Origin: Armatimonadetes bacterium Uphvl-Ar2
GTDB lineage: Bacteria > Armatimonadota > Fimbriimonadia > Fimbriimonadales > Fimbriimonadaceae
NCBI GenBank assembly: GCA_002162095.1
Contig: CP021424.1
Coordinates: forward strand, 2,294,001 to 2,358,000
Reading direction: 5' to 3'
DNA length: 64,000 nt
Part shown: piece by piece, positions 35,719 to 44,882 of the stretch
Position numbering within the stretch: position 1 is the first letter of the stretch
How the letters are laid out: each line of letters begins with the position of its first letter
Translations under genes and position numbers: made by a program
The notes under the pieces: model-generated
Told to the model about the DNA's origin: nothing
Database searches by the model: none
The model's input: the letters and a program-made list of their open reading frames with translations, nothing else

Positions 35719-36948
35719 ATGCGCATGAACCTGGACATCACTTACGCCCGCCGCCAAACCTTGCCGTGTCGGGTTGGCCCGGTGACCATGGGGGGCAACC
35801 ACCCCGTTGTGGTCCAGTCCATGATTACCGAAGAGACCCGGAACGTGGACGCGTGTGTGGAGCAGATCATTGCTCTCGCGAAGGCTGGCAGTGAAATTGT
35901 CCGGGTGACTACGCCCACGCTCCAAGAAGCCGAGTGCCTTGCCGAAATCCGCGCCAAAGTGATTGAGCAGTACCGCCCGGTCGCCCTCACCGCCGACGTC
36001 CACCACCAGGGCACCAAGATCGCGGTGGAAGCCGCCAAACACGTGGACGAAATCCGCATCAACCCGGGGCTGTTTGTGTTCCGGAAGCCCACCAACAAGG
36101 TGGAGTACACCGAGGAGGAGCACGCCGCCGAACGCGCCGCCATTGAAGAAGAGATGCGCCCCGTCATTGAAGCGTGCCTCAAGCACGACCGGGCCATGCG
36201 CATTGGCGTGAACCACGGCAGCCTGGCTGAGCGCATGCTGGTGACCTACGGTGACACACCCGACGGCATGGTGGAAAGCGCCCTGGAATACGTCAAGATT
36301 TGTGAGAAGTACGGCTACCGCAACCTCAACATCAGCGCCAAGGCCAGCCGAGTGCCGATTATGGTGGCGGCCAACCGTCTGATGGCCCGCCGCCTGGATG
36401 AGGTGAGCTCGCCCTACCCGCTGCACCTGGGGGTGACGGAAGCCGGCGACGGCCAGTACGCCCGCGTGAAATCCACGGCTGGGATTGCCACCCTGTTGAG
36501 CGAAGGCATTGGCGACACCATTCGCGTGAGCCTGAGCGAGGATCCGGTGAACGAGATTCCGGTGTGCTACGAGATTTTGCAGGCTCTGGGTTTGCGGAAG
36601 ACGCAAGTGGAATACATCGCCTGCCCCAGCTGCGGACGCACCAAGTTTGACCTGCCGACGGTACTGCGGGAAGTGCGCAACGCCACGCGCCACCTGGTGG
36701 GTATGGACATCGCCGTGATGGGATGTATTGTCAACGGGCCGGGCGAGATGGCCGATGCCGATTACGGCTACGTGGGTGCGGCGGGCGGCAAGATCACTCT
36801 TTATCGCAAACGCGAGCCGGTGAAACATGGCATTCCTCAGGAAAACGGCGTGGCGGAATTGGTGAATCTGCTGAAAGAAGACGGCGTTTGGCGCGAACCT
36901 GAGCAGGCTGAACCGAAGGCCGAACTCACGCCTTTGCGTACGCTATAA
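35719..36948 (+). CDS. ispG: 4-hydroxy-3-methylbut-2-enyl diphosphate synthase
   Basis: The [4Fe-4S] enzyme that converts MEcPP to HMBPP, the penultimate step of the MEP isoprenoid pathway. Features: '[19 protein letters not shown]', '[10 protein letters not shown]', 'RINPGLF', '[14 protein letters not shown]', and the cluster-ligand region '[12 protein letters not shown]' with '[12 protein letters not shown]'. The 409-aa length fits the bacterial form without the plant insert. ATG 35719 or ATG 35725 ([10 protein letters not shown]) may be the start; a TAGAAT box is just upstream. ispH, the next enzyme in the pathway, lies about 3 kb downstream on the other strand. Confidence 0.96.
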   Translation: MRMNLDITYARRQTLPCRVGPVTMGGNHPVVVQSMITEETRNVDACVEQIIALAKAGSEIVRVTTPTLQEAECLAEIRAKVIEQYRPVALTADVHHQGTKIAVEAAKHVDEIRINPGLFVFRKPTNKVEYTEEEHAAERAAIEEEMRPVIEACLKHDRAMRIGVNHGSLAERMLVTYGDTPDGMVESALEYVKICEKYGYRNLNISAKASRVPIMVAANRLMARRLDEVSSPYPLHLGVTEAGDGQYARVKSTAGIATLLSEGIGDTIRVSLSEDPVNEIPVCYEILQALGLRKTQVEYIACPSCGRTKFDLPTVLREVRNATRHLVGMDIAVMGCIVNGPGEMADADYGYVGAAGGKITLYRKREPVKHGIPQENGVAELVNLLKEDGVWREPEQAEPKAELTPLRTL

Positions 36949-37013
36949 CGCTCGTGCGGGCTTTGCGCGTGCATTCAAGTGCCCACGCTTGCGAAGTAAC
37001 GTGCCTCAAGCGT

Positions 37014-37019
37014 TAAAAT
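37014..37019 (+). promoter_or_regulatory. -10 box of a leaderless L,D-transpeptidase gene
   Basis: TAAAAT lies exactly 6 nt before the ATG at 37026. Confidence 0.5.
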
Positions 37020-37025
37020 AGGCGC

Positions 37026-37790
37026 ATGTATTTTGCGCTTTTGGCCGCAACTGTCAGTTTTGTGCCGGGGCAGACCATGGGGGCCGAGTTGAACCAGGGC
37101 GCCGTGGTGGAGGCCCTTTCCTGGAGAGTTCGTCCGGGGGTGGTTTTGGTGCCATTGCGCGAAGTCATGGCCCCGCTGGAAGTGGTAGTTGAATACGACG
37201 CCGCCACGGCCAACATTTTGGTGGACCAGCTCCCCTTGCCGAAGGAGTGGATTGAGGTCCGCGACAAGACCACCTGGATTGACCTGGTGCACTTGCAAAA
37301 GTGGAACCAGGAGTTGGGCACCGAGTGGCGCCAGATCGATGACCGCACGGTGGAAATCACGCGCGGAATTAGCACTGTGACCGTTTTCCGACCACCGCAC
37401 CGGGTTGAAGTCAGCTTGAAAGAGCAAAAGCTAAGAGGGTGGCAGGGGAGCCGCCTGTACATGGAAACGAACTGCAGCACGGGCAAAGGCGGATATCGCA
37501 CCCCGGCCGGTGTGTTTGATGCAGGCCCGGAGTACGCCCGTCACCGAGTCTCCCGCAAGTACGACAACGCCCCGATGCCCTACGCGGTGCAGGTGGAAGG
37601 CGGGGTGTTCATCCACGGTTCCAGCAGCGTGCCGCGCTATCCGGCCAGCCACGGGTGTGTGCGCATGCCCATGTGGGGCCCCAACGCGGCGCGCATGTTC
37701 TTTGAATGGGTGGAGCCGGGGTCGGAGATTCGCATCGAGCAAGATTTTCTCACTCCGTCACCGGCACCTTTATCACCCCCTAACGCGTAA
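37026..37790 (+). CDS. L,D-transpeptidase (YkuD domain), exported
   Basis: Periplasmic or cell-wall enzyme predicted to cross-link peptidoglycan or attach proteins to it. A short signal sequence (MYFALLAATVSFVPGQ) is followed by a copper-amine-oxidase-N-like module ('VVLVPLREVMAPLEVVVEYDAA', about residues 38-60), then the YkuD domain. The catalytic motif HGSSSVPRYPASHGCVRMP contains the nucleophile Cys (about residue 215). 'TGKGGYRTPAGVF' is also family-typical. The tail is Pro-rich. The gene ends 9 bp before the next lipoprotein gene. Confidence 0.9.
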   Translation: MYFALLAATVSFVPGQTMGAELNQGAVVEALSWRVRPGVVLVPLREVMAPLEVVVEYDAATANILVDQLPLPKEWIEVRDKTTWIDLVHLQKWNQELGTEWRQIDDRTVEITRGISTVTVFRPPHRVEVSLKEQKLRGWQGSRLYMETNCSTGKGGYRTPAGVFDAGPEYARHRVSRKYDNAPMPYAVQVEGGVFIHGSSSVPRYPASHGCVRMPMWGPNAARMFFEWVEPGSEIRIEQDFLTPSPAPLSPPNA

Positions 37791-37793
37791 TAT
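37788..37793 (+). promoter_or_regulatory. -10 box of a leaderless lipoprotein gene
   Basis: TAATAT lies exactly 6 nt before the GTG at 37800, overlapping the stop region of the L,D-transpeptidase gene. Confidence 0.45.
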
Positions 37794-37799
37794 AGGGTT

Positions 37800-38641
37800 G
37801 TGAAACCTTTCGTTTGGTCGGTGGTCGCGGCAGCGGTCATCCTGTCTGGTTGTGCGAGCGACTCGGGCGTGATCACGCAGGCTCCGGTCAACAATGACGG
37901 CCCGAATTCGGAATACAAAGCGCTGAAGGACGGCGACACCGCCCCGGCGACTGAGGGTGGCAGTGCCACGAGTCCGAACCCCGGTGGAGGCACGACCCAA
38001 AACCCTGGTGGCAATAACCGCCCCGGGATGGGTGCCCCCACCAACCCGCAAGGGGGCGGGAATCGCGGTGGTCAGACCGGTCAGCCGGGTCAACCCGGCC
38101 AACCGGGACCGAACGGGGAAGGTACCAATGCCGAACAACCCAATGGTGGTGGCGAAGGCCGACGCCCCGGCCCCGGTGGCCCCGGAGGGCAAGGCGGACC
38201 GGGCGGTGGCCCGGGTGGTCAGCGCGGACAGATTCCGCCCGAGTGGGCGGATGTCGAACGCGACACCAACATTTCCCTCAAGGACATTCCGGCCCCGATC
38301 TATCCCGGCGCGACCCTGAGCGAAGAAGAAGGTGCCATTTGGAAGATGACCTTCCCGCAAGGCGGTGTGCGCTATCGCGCGGTGCTGCTGACAAGCGATG
38401 CCCGCGACAAGGTGATGGAGTTCTACAACTCCAAGCTGGTTGACGTGCGCGCCAACGATCGCGGCCTCAACGGCATGGCCCCCAACGATTTCCGCGTGAT
38501 GCTGAACGTGATGGACGGCCCCGGCGGCAAGCAGCGCATCAATCTGATGGTGATGAAGGGGAAGGACCTCCCAGACGAGGGGGTGACGGTCAGCCCAATT
38601 CCGGACGTCGTCCCCCTGGCGGGCCTGGAGGAGGCGCGTAA
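37800..38641 (+). CDS. Gly/Pro-rich lipoprotein, frameshifted near its end as sequenced
   Basis: Starts at GTG 37800 with a lipoprotein signal (lipobox LSGC). The next segment, NSEYKALKDGDTAP, nearly repeats that of the lipoprotein at 7545. A long Gly/Pro/Gln/Asn-rich linker (about residues 45-145) leads to a small folded domain ('IPAPIYPGATLSEEEGAIWK', 'VLLTSDARDKVMEFYNSKL'). As written, the frame runs antisense through the nitrilase gene. One added C in the CCCCC run at 38612-38616 instead gives the ending PPGGPGGGA and a stop at 38639-38641, about 280 aa. Function unknown. Confidence 0.75.
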
Positions 38642-39389
38642 GGTCAAGATCTGCCCTGGCATAGCTCATGCCGGGGCCGCTTTCGTTGAGGATGGGCTCG
38701 ACGAACAGATCCACTGGCGGCGCGATGATCGCCGATGTTCCGTGAGTGAAGGGAAGCGGTTCGCGCCCCAACTGACCGCGCAGGGTGCTGTGGATGACGA
38801 ACTGCTGGTTCTCCACCGCGCGGCCCTGGGCCGACCACCGCACCCTCAGTGCACTCTGCGAGGTTTCCGTCCACGAGGGCACACAGAGGATGAGCGTGCC
38901 ATGCTCCGCCAGCAACCGGGTGGCCTCGGGGAACTCCACGTCGTAGCAGATGGTCACGCCGATGGGGTTCAGGCGGGTTTCCAGCCCCGTGCCGGGGGCC
39001 AGGTGCCACATGTCCTTTTCGTATTGGGTTAGCCGTACTTTGGGCTGCCAATACACCTTGCCGTCCGGCGTCACGATGGGTGTGGCATTGGTGATGCCCT
39101 CGGGACGAGGCAAGAAAATCGAACCGGCCACCACCATGCACCCCGAAGTTTGCGCCGCGCGGTGCGCCATGGCCAAATAGTCGTCCGCCAGGGGGAGTAA
39201 CTCGTTAAGGACCTGATCTTCTGGGATGTCGGCGCGGGTCAGCAGCTCAAAGTAGGTGTACTCCGGCAGCACCACCAGGTCGGCCTCGGCGCGCGCCACC
39301 ACGTCCAAAAATCTCTTCTCGAAATCGCCCCATCCAGAGACAGGCGCAATCTCCCAATTGACCGCCGCGGCGCGTATCACTTGGTTCAT
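38590..39389 (-). CDS. Carbon-nitrogen hydrolase (nitrilase superfamily), frameshifted near its end
   Basis: Amidase/nitrilase fold with the Glu-Lys-Cys triad: Glu in 'VVLPEYTYFE', Lys in 'QPKVRLTQYEKD', Cys in 'GVTICYDVEFPE'. The substrate is unknown. As written, the frame runs on for about 270 codons antisense to the lipoprotein gene. The same added base at 38612-38616 that repairs the lipoprotein ends this protein with 'QARQGGRRPELG' and a stop at 38590-38592, giving 266 aa, normal for the family. Start ATG 39389 (MNQVIRAAAVNWEIAP), 2 bp after the GNAT stop. Related proteins often carry GNAT and nitrilase domains fused. Confidence 0.85.
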
Positions 39390-39391
39390 GG

Positions 39392-40015
39392 TTACCACTC
39401 CAAAATCGCGGCGGCATGGCCGCTTTCCTCGTCGTCCATGTGGTTCTCAATCACGCCCTTCCATTGTGTGCCCATCCGGAGCAGCGGGGTGAGGGTGCGG
39501 TCGGTCAGGCTGCCTTCCGCGACGGCGTGGGCGTAGTCGTGCGGGGTTCTGCCCGCAGCTTTCGCCAAGTAATCCGGCATGCGTACGGCCGTGCCGTATC
39601 GCGCCAAGCCCATAGTCCGCACGAGATCAAATCGAACCTTATAGAGTCGCCTCCCGATGCCTTGCCCGCGGCTGGCCGGGGCCACGGAGAGGTCCACCCC
39701 GTAGAGCGTGGTGCCGCCCGGCGCATGCGCCCGCAAAAAGTGGCCACCCACAGTGTTCTCCCAGTCGAGATGGGCCTGCCAGTTCGCCTCGTCGAGGATG
39801 AGATTGGTGCAACTCGCGACGATGCGACCGTCCTGTTGGGCCACCCATTGCCCGTCGGGGAAGATCTCGAGGTGGTGCGCGATGTGCTCCGCCTGCCACA
39901 GGAGATCCTCCGGGAAGGGAGGCGGGAAGCAGTCGCGCTGCAACTCCACCACGCCCGCAATATCGGCGCGGGTGGTCGTTCGGATGATTACGCTTGGGCC
40001 TGACACCGAGGTCAA
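39392..40015 (-). CDS. GNAT-family N-acetyltransferase
   Basis: A 207-aa protein with the acetyl-CoA-binding motif A 'VAPASRGQGIGRRLY' (about residues 111-125) and the usual N-terminal 'IRTTTRADIAGVVELQRDCFP'. A TTG at 40015 overlaps the ispH stop (TTGA); GTG 40006 is an alternative start. Its immediate downstream neighbour is the nitrilase, spaced by 2 bp. The same two domains are fused in many bacteria, so they may act together on one amide or amine metabolite (inference). The acceptor is unknown. Confidence 0.85.
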   Translation of the reverse strand: MTSVSGPSVIIRTTTRADIAGVVELQRDCFPPPFPEDLLWQAEHIAHHLEIFPDGQWVAQQDGRIVASCTNLILDEANWQAHLDWENTVGGHFLRAHAPGGTTLYGVDLSVAPASRGQGIGRRLYKVRFDLVRTMGLARYGTAVRMPDYLAKAAGRTPHDYAHAVAEGSLTDRTLTPLLRMGTQWKGVIENHMDDEESGHAAAILEW

Positions 40016-40959
40016 GACTTGGACATCGCCAACTGAATCAGGTCGCGCGGCGGCCGGAACTCCATGGTTTCCCGCACGGTTTCCAAAGTCTCCACCTGGG
40101 CGTTGGGCGCGCGTCGAAGGAGCTCGCCCAGCAGCTCTTCCACCAATTCATCGGGCGTGCTGGCCCCGCTGGATACGCCCACCGTACGGGCTCCTTCCAG
40201 CCACTCATCTTGCAACTCACTCACGTTCAACAAAAGGTAAGAGCGGGGCCCTAGCGCCTCCGCTACTTCACGAAGTCGGTTGCTGTTGCTACTGAGCGTG
40301 CTGCCGACCACCAGCACGACATCGCACTCGGTGGCCATGGCCTTCATCGCGCCTTGGCGGTTGGTGGTGGCGTAGCAGATGTCTTCCTTCTTGGCCGTCT
40401 CCATGTAAGGGAAGCGCCGGCGGAGCACCGACATAATCGCGTCCACTTCGTCAACCGAAAGCGTGGTTTGCGTCACCACCGCCAGCTTCTCGTGCGGCGG
40501 GAGTTCCAGGTGCTCGGCTTCTTCCGGAGTCTCCACCAAAATCATGCGATCGGGGGCCTCGCCCATCGTGCCCTCGGCTTCCACGTGGCCCCGGTGGCCG
40601 ATGTAAATCATCAAGAATCCCTTTTCGGCGAAGCGCCGCGCCTCGTTGTGGACCTTGGTCACCAGGGGGCACGTGGCGTCAATAATGCTGAGATTGCGGG
40701 CCTTGGCAGCGTTGCGCACCGCCGGGGAAACGCCGTGGGCAGAAAATACGACGGCCGAGTTCTCTGGGATCTCGTTGACGTCTTCCACAAAGATCACGCC
40801 TTGCGATTCAAAGCGCTTGACTACGTGTTCGTTGTGGACGATGGCATGGCGGACATAGAGGGGCGCGCCGTGCACCTTCAGCGCCAGTTCCACCACCTCG
40901 ATGGCGAACGCAACGCCGGCACAAAAGCCTCGCGGGGCGGCCAACAGGATTCGTTCCAC
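40012..40959 (-). CDS. ispH: 4-hydroxy-3-methylbut-2-enyl diphosphate reductase
   Basis: The [4Fe-4S] enzyme that converts HMBPP to IPP and DMAPP, the last step of the MEP pathway. The three conserved cysteines are in 'APRGFCAGV' (residue 13), 'IDATCPLVTKVH' and 'DICYATTNRQ'. Other family motifs are 'YVRHAIVHNEHVV', 'FSAHGV', 'IGHRGHVEAEGTMG', 'VGSTLSSNSNRL' and 'GVSSGASTPDELV'. At 315 aa it is complete. It lies in a minus-strand run folB-ispH-GNAT-nitrilase with gaps of only a few bases. Confidence 0.96.
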   Translation of the reverse strand: MERILLAAPRGFCAGVAFAIEVVELALKVHGAPLYVRHAIVHNEHVVKRFESQGVIFVEDVNEIPENSAVVFSAHGVSPAVRNAAKARNLSIIDATCPLVTKVHNEARRFAEKGFLMIYIGHRGHVEAEGTMGEAPDRMILVETPEEAEHLELPPHEKLAVVTQTTLSVDEVDAIMSVLRRRFPYMETAKKEDICYATTNRQGAMKAMATECDVVLVVGSTLSSNSNRLREVAEALGPRSYLLLNVSELQDEWLEGARTVGVSSGASTPDELVEELLGELLRRAPNAQVETLETVRETMEFRPPRDLIQLAMSKS

Positions 40960-40963
40960 GGCT

Positions 40964-41335
40964 CTATTCTACGGCCCTCGCCAGCCGAAGGCGCACACCG
41001 GTGCGCGGAACGGGCACACTGACGGGGGGCGCGAGCTTATCCAGCTCGATTTCCACCGCTTGCACCCGGGCAAACTCGGCCAAAATGGCCTCGCCGATAT
41101 GCTGGGCCAACCGCTCCACCAGCTTGTAAGAAGTGCTGGTGCCGACTTGGTGGGCCAAGTGGGCGACGGCCCCGTAGTCCACCGTGTCTTCCAGGGCGTC
41201 GGTGAGGGGGGCATCTCCCACCACTTCCAGGGCTAAATCGAGGCCGAACCAATGGCCGATTTCACGTTCGGCGGGGGTCACCCCATGGTGGCCATAGAAC
41301 TCTAGTCCCGAAACGGTCACGGTGAAGGTCGGCAT
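40964..41335 (-). CDS. folB: Dihydroneopterin aldolase
   Basis: Folate-pathway enzyme that converts dihydroneopterin to hydroxymethyl-dihydropterin. The 123-aa product shows 'VSGLEFYGHHGVTPAEREIG' at the N-terminus, 'TVDYGAVAHL', 'SYKLVERLAQHIGEAIL' with the catalytic-region Glu/Lys, and the C-terminal 'ELDKLAPPVSVPV'. First gene of the minus-strand run with ispH; divergent from nusA. No other folate genes are nearby. Confidence 0.93.
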   Translation of the reverse strand: MPTFTVTVSGLEFYGHHGVTPAEREIGHWFGLDLALEVVGDAPLTDALEDTVDYGAVAHLAHQVGTSTSYKLVERLAQHIGEAILAEFARVQAVEIELDKLAPPVSVPVPRTGVRLRLARAVE

Positions 41336-41362
41336 CAGAACGCTCGTCGTTCTCCCGGCGTG

Positions 41363-41368
41363 TATAAT
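41363..41368 (+). promoter_or_regulatory. -10 box of the nusA leader
   Basis: A perfect TATAAT about 100 bp upstream of the nusA start. No good -35 box is seen. The short leader it would start contains a complete terminator. Confidence 0.55.
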
Positions 41369-41396
41369 GAGAGGAAATCGGACGTCTCGCTACGCT

Positions 41397-41427
41397 GGAG
41401 GCAGCCCGTGGGCTGGCCTCTTTTTTG
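41397..41427 (+). terminator. Leader terminator (possible attenuator) upstream of nusA
   Basis: The stem CAGCC/GGCTG is extended by GAGG/CCTC with one bulged G, then six T residues. It lies between the TATAAT at 41363 and the nusA start, in the sense direction, so it would stop most nusA transcripts unless bypassed. Since NusA promotes termination at hairpins, autoregulation is an attractive reading. Confidence 0.7.
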
Positions 41428-41467
41428 TTCGTAACTGGACATGCGGATCGAGGACCGGGAGTGCTCA

Positions 41468-42544
41468 GTGGATATTGTACAAGAACTAAAACAAGTCGCC
41501 CAGGAACGCGAAATCCCCGTTGAGGAGCTGAAGCAAGAACTCGAACTTGCCTTGGCCGTTGCGTACCAAAAGTTCAAGGGTGTCCAGAGCGAAGTCACCG
41601 TCCGATTGGATCCCACCAAGAAGAGCGGGGCCGTGGTGGACAAAGAAGTGGTGGGTGAAGTGCTGGAACCGGCCACGCAAGTGAGCCTGGATGTGGCCCG
41701 CAAGTATCGCGAAGATGCCGAGATCGGCGACTTTATGTCGTTCGAGATTGATACAAGCACCTTCGGGCGCATTGCCGCGCAAACCTTCAAGCAAGTGTTG
41801 TCGCAAAAGATCCGCGAAGTGGAGCAGCGCAAGGTGCTGGAGCAGTTCCACGATCTGGTGGGCGAAGTGGTGACTGGAACGGTGACGCGCCGGGATGAAT
41901 CTTCGGTGCTGATCCAAGTGAACCGCACGGAAGTGGAGTTGCCCAAGCGCGAGCAGGTGAACGGCGATGACTACCGCGCCAACGAGCGCCTGCGCGTGTT
42001 TGTGCTGAAGCTGGACGAAGGGTATCGCGGGTTCCGCGTGATCGTCAGCCGCAGCCACCCCAACTTGCTCCGCAAGCTGGTGGAACTGGAAGTGCCGGAA
42101 GTGGCCGAAGGCGTGGTGGAGATCATGTCCGTTAGCCGCGAACCGGGGCAGCGCAGCAAGATCGCCGTGCTGAGCCACGACGAGCGCATTGACGCGGTGG
42201 GGGCCTGTGTCGGCCCGCGCGGCGCGCGAGTCCAAGCGATCATGGAGGAACTGCGACCCGAGAAGATCGACGTGGTGCCCTACAGCGAGGATCCCAAGAC
42301 CTTCATCATCAACGCTCTCAGCCCGGCCAAGGTGAACACGATCACCCTGAACGAGGAAGAGCGAAGCGCCTACGTCATCGTGCCGGAAACCCAGCTGAGC
42401 CTGGCTATCGGTCGCGGCGGACAAAACGTGCGCCTGGCCGCCCGCCTGACGGATTGGAAGATTGACATCCGCAGCGATGCGCAGGCCGCGGAAGAGCGCG
42501 AAGCGAAAGCCGGAGCTCCGGCGGAGAAGGCTGCCGAAGAATGA
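41468..42544 (+). CDS. nusA: Transcription termination/antitermination factor NusA
   Basis: RNA polymerase-binding factor that controls pausing and termination. The N-terminal polymerase-binding domain ('EVEQRKVLEQFHDLVGEVVTG' at its end), the S1 domain (about residues 125-195) and two KH domains ('GACVGPRGARVQAIMEEL..EKIDVV' and 'AIGRGGQNVRLAARLT.WKIDI') are present, with no C-terminal acidic repeats; this is usual outside Proteobacteria. GTG 41468 gives VDIVQELKQVA; ATG 41441 is an upstream alternative. It overlaps ylxR by 4 bp. rimP, the usual upstream partner, is missing here. Confidence 0.95.
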   Translation: MDIVQELKQVAQEREIPVEELKQELELALAVAYQKFKGVQSEVTVRLDPTKKSGAVVDKEVVGEVLEPATQVSLDVARKYREDAEIGDFMSFEIDTSTFGRIAAQTFKQVLSQKIREVEQRKVLEQFHDLVGEVVTGTVTRRDESSVLIQVNRTEVELPKREQVNGDDYRANERLRVFVLKLDEGYRGFRVIVSRSHPNLLRKLVELEVPEVAEGVVEIMSVSREPGQRSKIAVLSHDERIDAVGACVGPRGARVQAIMEELRPEKIDVVPYSEDPKTFIINALSPAKVNTITLNEEERSAYVIVPETQLSLAIGRGGQNVRLAARLTDWKIDIRSDAQAAEEREAKAGAPAEKAAEE

Positions 42545-42774
42545 GTGAACCCGTGCGGCGCTGCGTGGTCTGCAAGACCCGCCGACCGCAACGGGAACTC
42601 CTCCGGTTGCGGTCTCACCCTCAAGGTAAAACCCTCGTATGGGGACACCGGGGTGTGGGCCGCTCTGCGTATGCCTGCCCGGAGACCTGCCAGGCGGCCA
42701 TGATGGAGCCGGCGCGGCTGGCGAGGGCTCTCAAACGACCAATCAGCCCCGATGAGATACCGCTAACGATCTAA
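42541..42774 (+). CDS. ylxR: YlxR family RNA-binding protein (DUF448)
   Basis: A 77-aa basic protein typical of the nusA-infB operon. Family motifs 'RRCVVCKTRRPQRELLRL' and 'GRSAYACPETC' are present. In B. subtilis the homologue (RnpM) binds RNase P RNA and modulates it; the same role here is an inference. It overlaps nusA by ATGA and is followed by infB after 25 bp. A ribosomal L7Ae-like gene, often adjacent, is absent. Confidence 0.9.
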   Translation: MSEPVRRCVVCKTRRPQRELLRLRSHPQGKTLVWGHRGVGRSAYACPETCQAAMMEPARLARALKRPISPDEIPLTI

Positions 42775-42799
42775 CATCAATTTGAAACAAACAACCAAT

Positions 42800-44704
42800 A
42801 TGAGCGAACACATTTCGATTTCCGACCTTGCCAAACGGCTGAGCAGCAATGCGGCGGCCGTGCAAGCGGCACTGACCGAGCTTGGAGTCGAGGTGGCGGG
42901 CGGCAAGGTGAGCGTGGATGACGATGTCATCGAACTGCTCCGAGAAACCTTGTCCTCCCAAGATGGCAGCACCCTGATGCTGGAGCGGGGGCGCACCCCC
43001 CACGAGATTGGCCAAGCCATGGGGGTGGCCGACAACGACGTCTTGAAGCACTTGATGCTGAAGATGAAGCTGCGGACGACCCTAACCAACAAGCTGCCCG
43101 ACGACCAAGCCGAGGCCCTGGCCGATGGTTTTGGTTTCCAGATTCAATGGGTAGAAGCCAAGGTGGAGAAAGTGGTGGCGCCCACCGAGAAGGGAGCCCC
43201 GAAGCGTCCGCCCGTCGTGACGATTCTGGGTCACGTTGACCACGGCAAAACAAGCCTGCTTGACTACATCCGCCGCGCCAATGTGGCGGCCAAGGAAGCC
43301 GGGGGCATCACCCAGCACATCGGCGCCTACCAAGTCGAGTTGCCCGAGGGCGTCATCACGTTCCTCGATACTCCGGGCCACGCGGCCTTCACCGCCATGC
43401 GAGCCCGCGGGGCGCAGGTCACCGACATCGCCATCCTGGTGGTCGCGGCCGATGACGGCATCATGCCGCAAACGATTGAAGCCATTAGCCACGTGAAGAA
43501 CGCGGGCGTGCCGATTATCGTTGCCGTCAACAAGATTGACAAGCCTGAAGCCAATCCAGACCGCGTGCTGCAGCAACTGATGCAGTACGAGCTGATTGCG
43601 GAAGCCTACGGTGGGGAAGTCATCACCTGCAACGTCTCGGCGATGACGGGCGAGGGCGTGCCGCACTTGCTGGAAATGATCCTGCTGCAAGCCGACGTGA
43701 TGGAGCTGAGCGCCGACCCGAAGGGCGACGTGAAGGGCGTGGTCATTGAAGCCAAGATGGAGCGCGGGCGCGGCCCGGTGGCCACCATCCTGGTGGAAGA
43801 AGGCACGCTCCGCGTGGGCGACATCGTGGCCGTGGGCAACACCATGGGCAAGATCAAGGCGATGACCGACTACCGGGGCGAGCGGATGAAGGAAGCGGGC
43901 CCCTCGATGCCGGTCGAGATTCTGGGCCTGGACGACGTACCGGGCGCCGGGGACAAGGTCGAGCAGATGGGCGACGAGCGCGAAGCCCGCGAACTGGTGG
44001 ATCAGCGCGTACAGGCTCAGCGAGTCAAGGACTTCACCAAGCCAAAGAAGAAGTTCTCGCTGCAAGATCTCCGTTCACTTTCGGCGCAAGAGGACGTAAA
44101 GGACCTCAACATCATCGTGAAGGCCGACGTGCAGGGCAGCGTGGAAGCCGTGCGCGGACTGCTGGACAAGCTGGAGCACCCGGAGGTGCGCGTGCGCGTG
44201 CTGCACGCCGGCGTGGGCAGCATTACCGAAAGCGACATCCTGCTGGCCAGCGCCAGCGACGGCTTGGTGGTGGGATTCAATGCGAAGCCCGAAACCAAGG
44301 CCAAGAGCGAAGCTGAGCGGCAGAAGGTCGAAATCCGAACCTATTCCATCATCTATGAACTGATCGAGGATATCGAAAAGGCACTGAAGGGGATGCTGGA
44401 GCCGAAGTTCGAAGAGGACTACCACGGCACCGTCGAGATCCGCGCGGTCTTCAAGCTCACCAAGGCGGGCAAGGTGGCCGGTTCGCACGTCACGGATGGG
44501 CGTATCTTCCGCAACGACAAGGTGCGCGTGAAGCGTGGCGAGGAGATCGTCTTCGAGGGCGAACTGCACTCGCTCCGGAACGTGAAGCAAGACGTGCGCG
44601 AGATGTTCGCGGGCCAGGACTGCGGCATCAAGTTCCAGGGCTGGGAAGACTTCGCCGAAGGGGACGTGGTGGAAGCCTACGACCTCGTCAAGGTCAACGA
44701 CTAA
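42800..44704 (+). CDS. infB: Translation initiation factor IF-2
   Basis: GTPase that delivers initiator tRNA to the 30S subunit. Start ATG 42800 ([14 protein letters not shown], 634 aa); a TTG at 42782 would add six residues. The N-terminal region is short, consisting of an IF2N-like helix bundle and a second N-domain ('[15 protein letters not shown]') with no long linker. The GTPase motifs are G1 GHVDHGKT (about residue 144), G3 'DTPGHAAF', and G4 NKID. The C-terminal C1/C2 domains ('[19 protein letters not shown]', '[14 protein letters not shown]') are complete. rbfA does not follow; a hairpin terminator does. Confidence 0.96.
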   Translation: MSEHISISDLAKRLSSNAAAVQAALTELGVEVAGGKVSVDDDVIELLRETLSSQDGSTLMLERGRTPHEIGQAMGVADNDVLKHLMLKMKLRTTLTNKLPDDQAEALADGFGFQIQWVEAKVEKVVAPTEKGAPKRPPVVTILGHVDHGKTSLLDYIRRANVAAKEAGGITQHIGAYQVELPEGVITFLDTPGHAAFTAMRARGAQVTDIAILVVAADDGIMPQTIEAISHVKNAGVPIIVAVNKIDKPEANPDRVLQQLMQYELIAEAYGGEVITCNVSAMTGEGVPHLLEMILLQADVMELSADPKGDVKGVVIEAKMERGRGPVATILVEEGTLRVGDIVAVGNTMGKIKAMTDYRGERMKEAGPSMPVEILGLDDVPGAGDKVEQMGDEREARELVDQRVQAQRVKDFTKPKKKFSLQDLRSLSAQEDVKDLNIIVKADVQGSVEAVRGLLDKLEHPEVRVRVLHAGVGSITESDILLASASDGLVVGFNAKPETKAKSEAERQKVEIRTYSIIYELIEDIEKALKGMLEPKFEEDYHGTVEIRAVFKLTKAGKVAGSHVTDGRIFRNDKVRVKRGEEIVFEGELHSLRNVKQDVREMFAGQDCGIKFQGWEDFAEGDVVEAYDLVKVND

Positions 44705-44728
44705 ATCGCGGTACTACCGACAACTCTG

Positions 44729-44769
44729 CGCCCGGGGAAAATGAACTTTTCTCCGGGCGATCCTCGTAT
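44729..44769 (+). terminator. Hairpin after infB
   Basis: CGCCCGG pairs with CCGGGCG, with an inner GAAAA/TTTTC extension. The tail is only moderately T-rich (ATCCTCGTATTCTT). Confidence 0.65.
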
Positions 44770-44882
44770 TCTTACCGGAATTTTTAACAGCCTTGAACCT
44801 GGCGGGTAACGGCTTTGGATTTAGGGCGAAAGACACCTGGTAAGATGGGCTGAATCTGGGGTCTCCCCAGAGGGATCATTAC

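Noticed and set aside
38642-39032. C-terminal extension of the lipoprotein at 37800
   Set aside because: It is antisense to the nitrilase catalytic domain, and disappears when one C is restored at 38612-38616.
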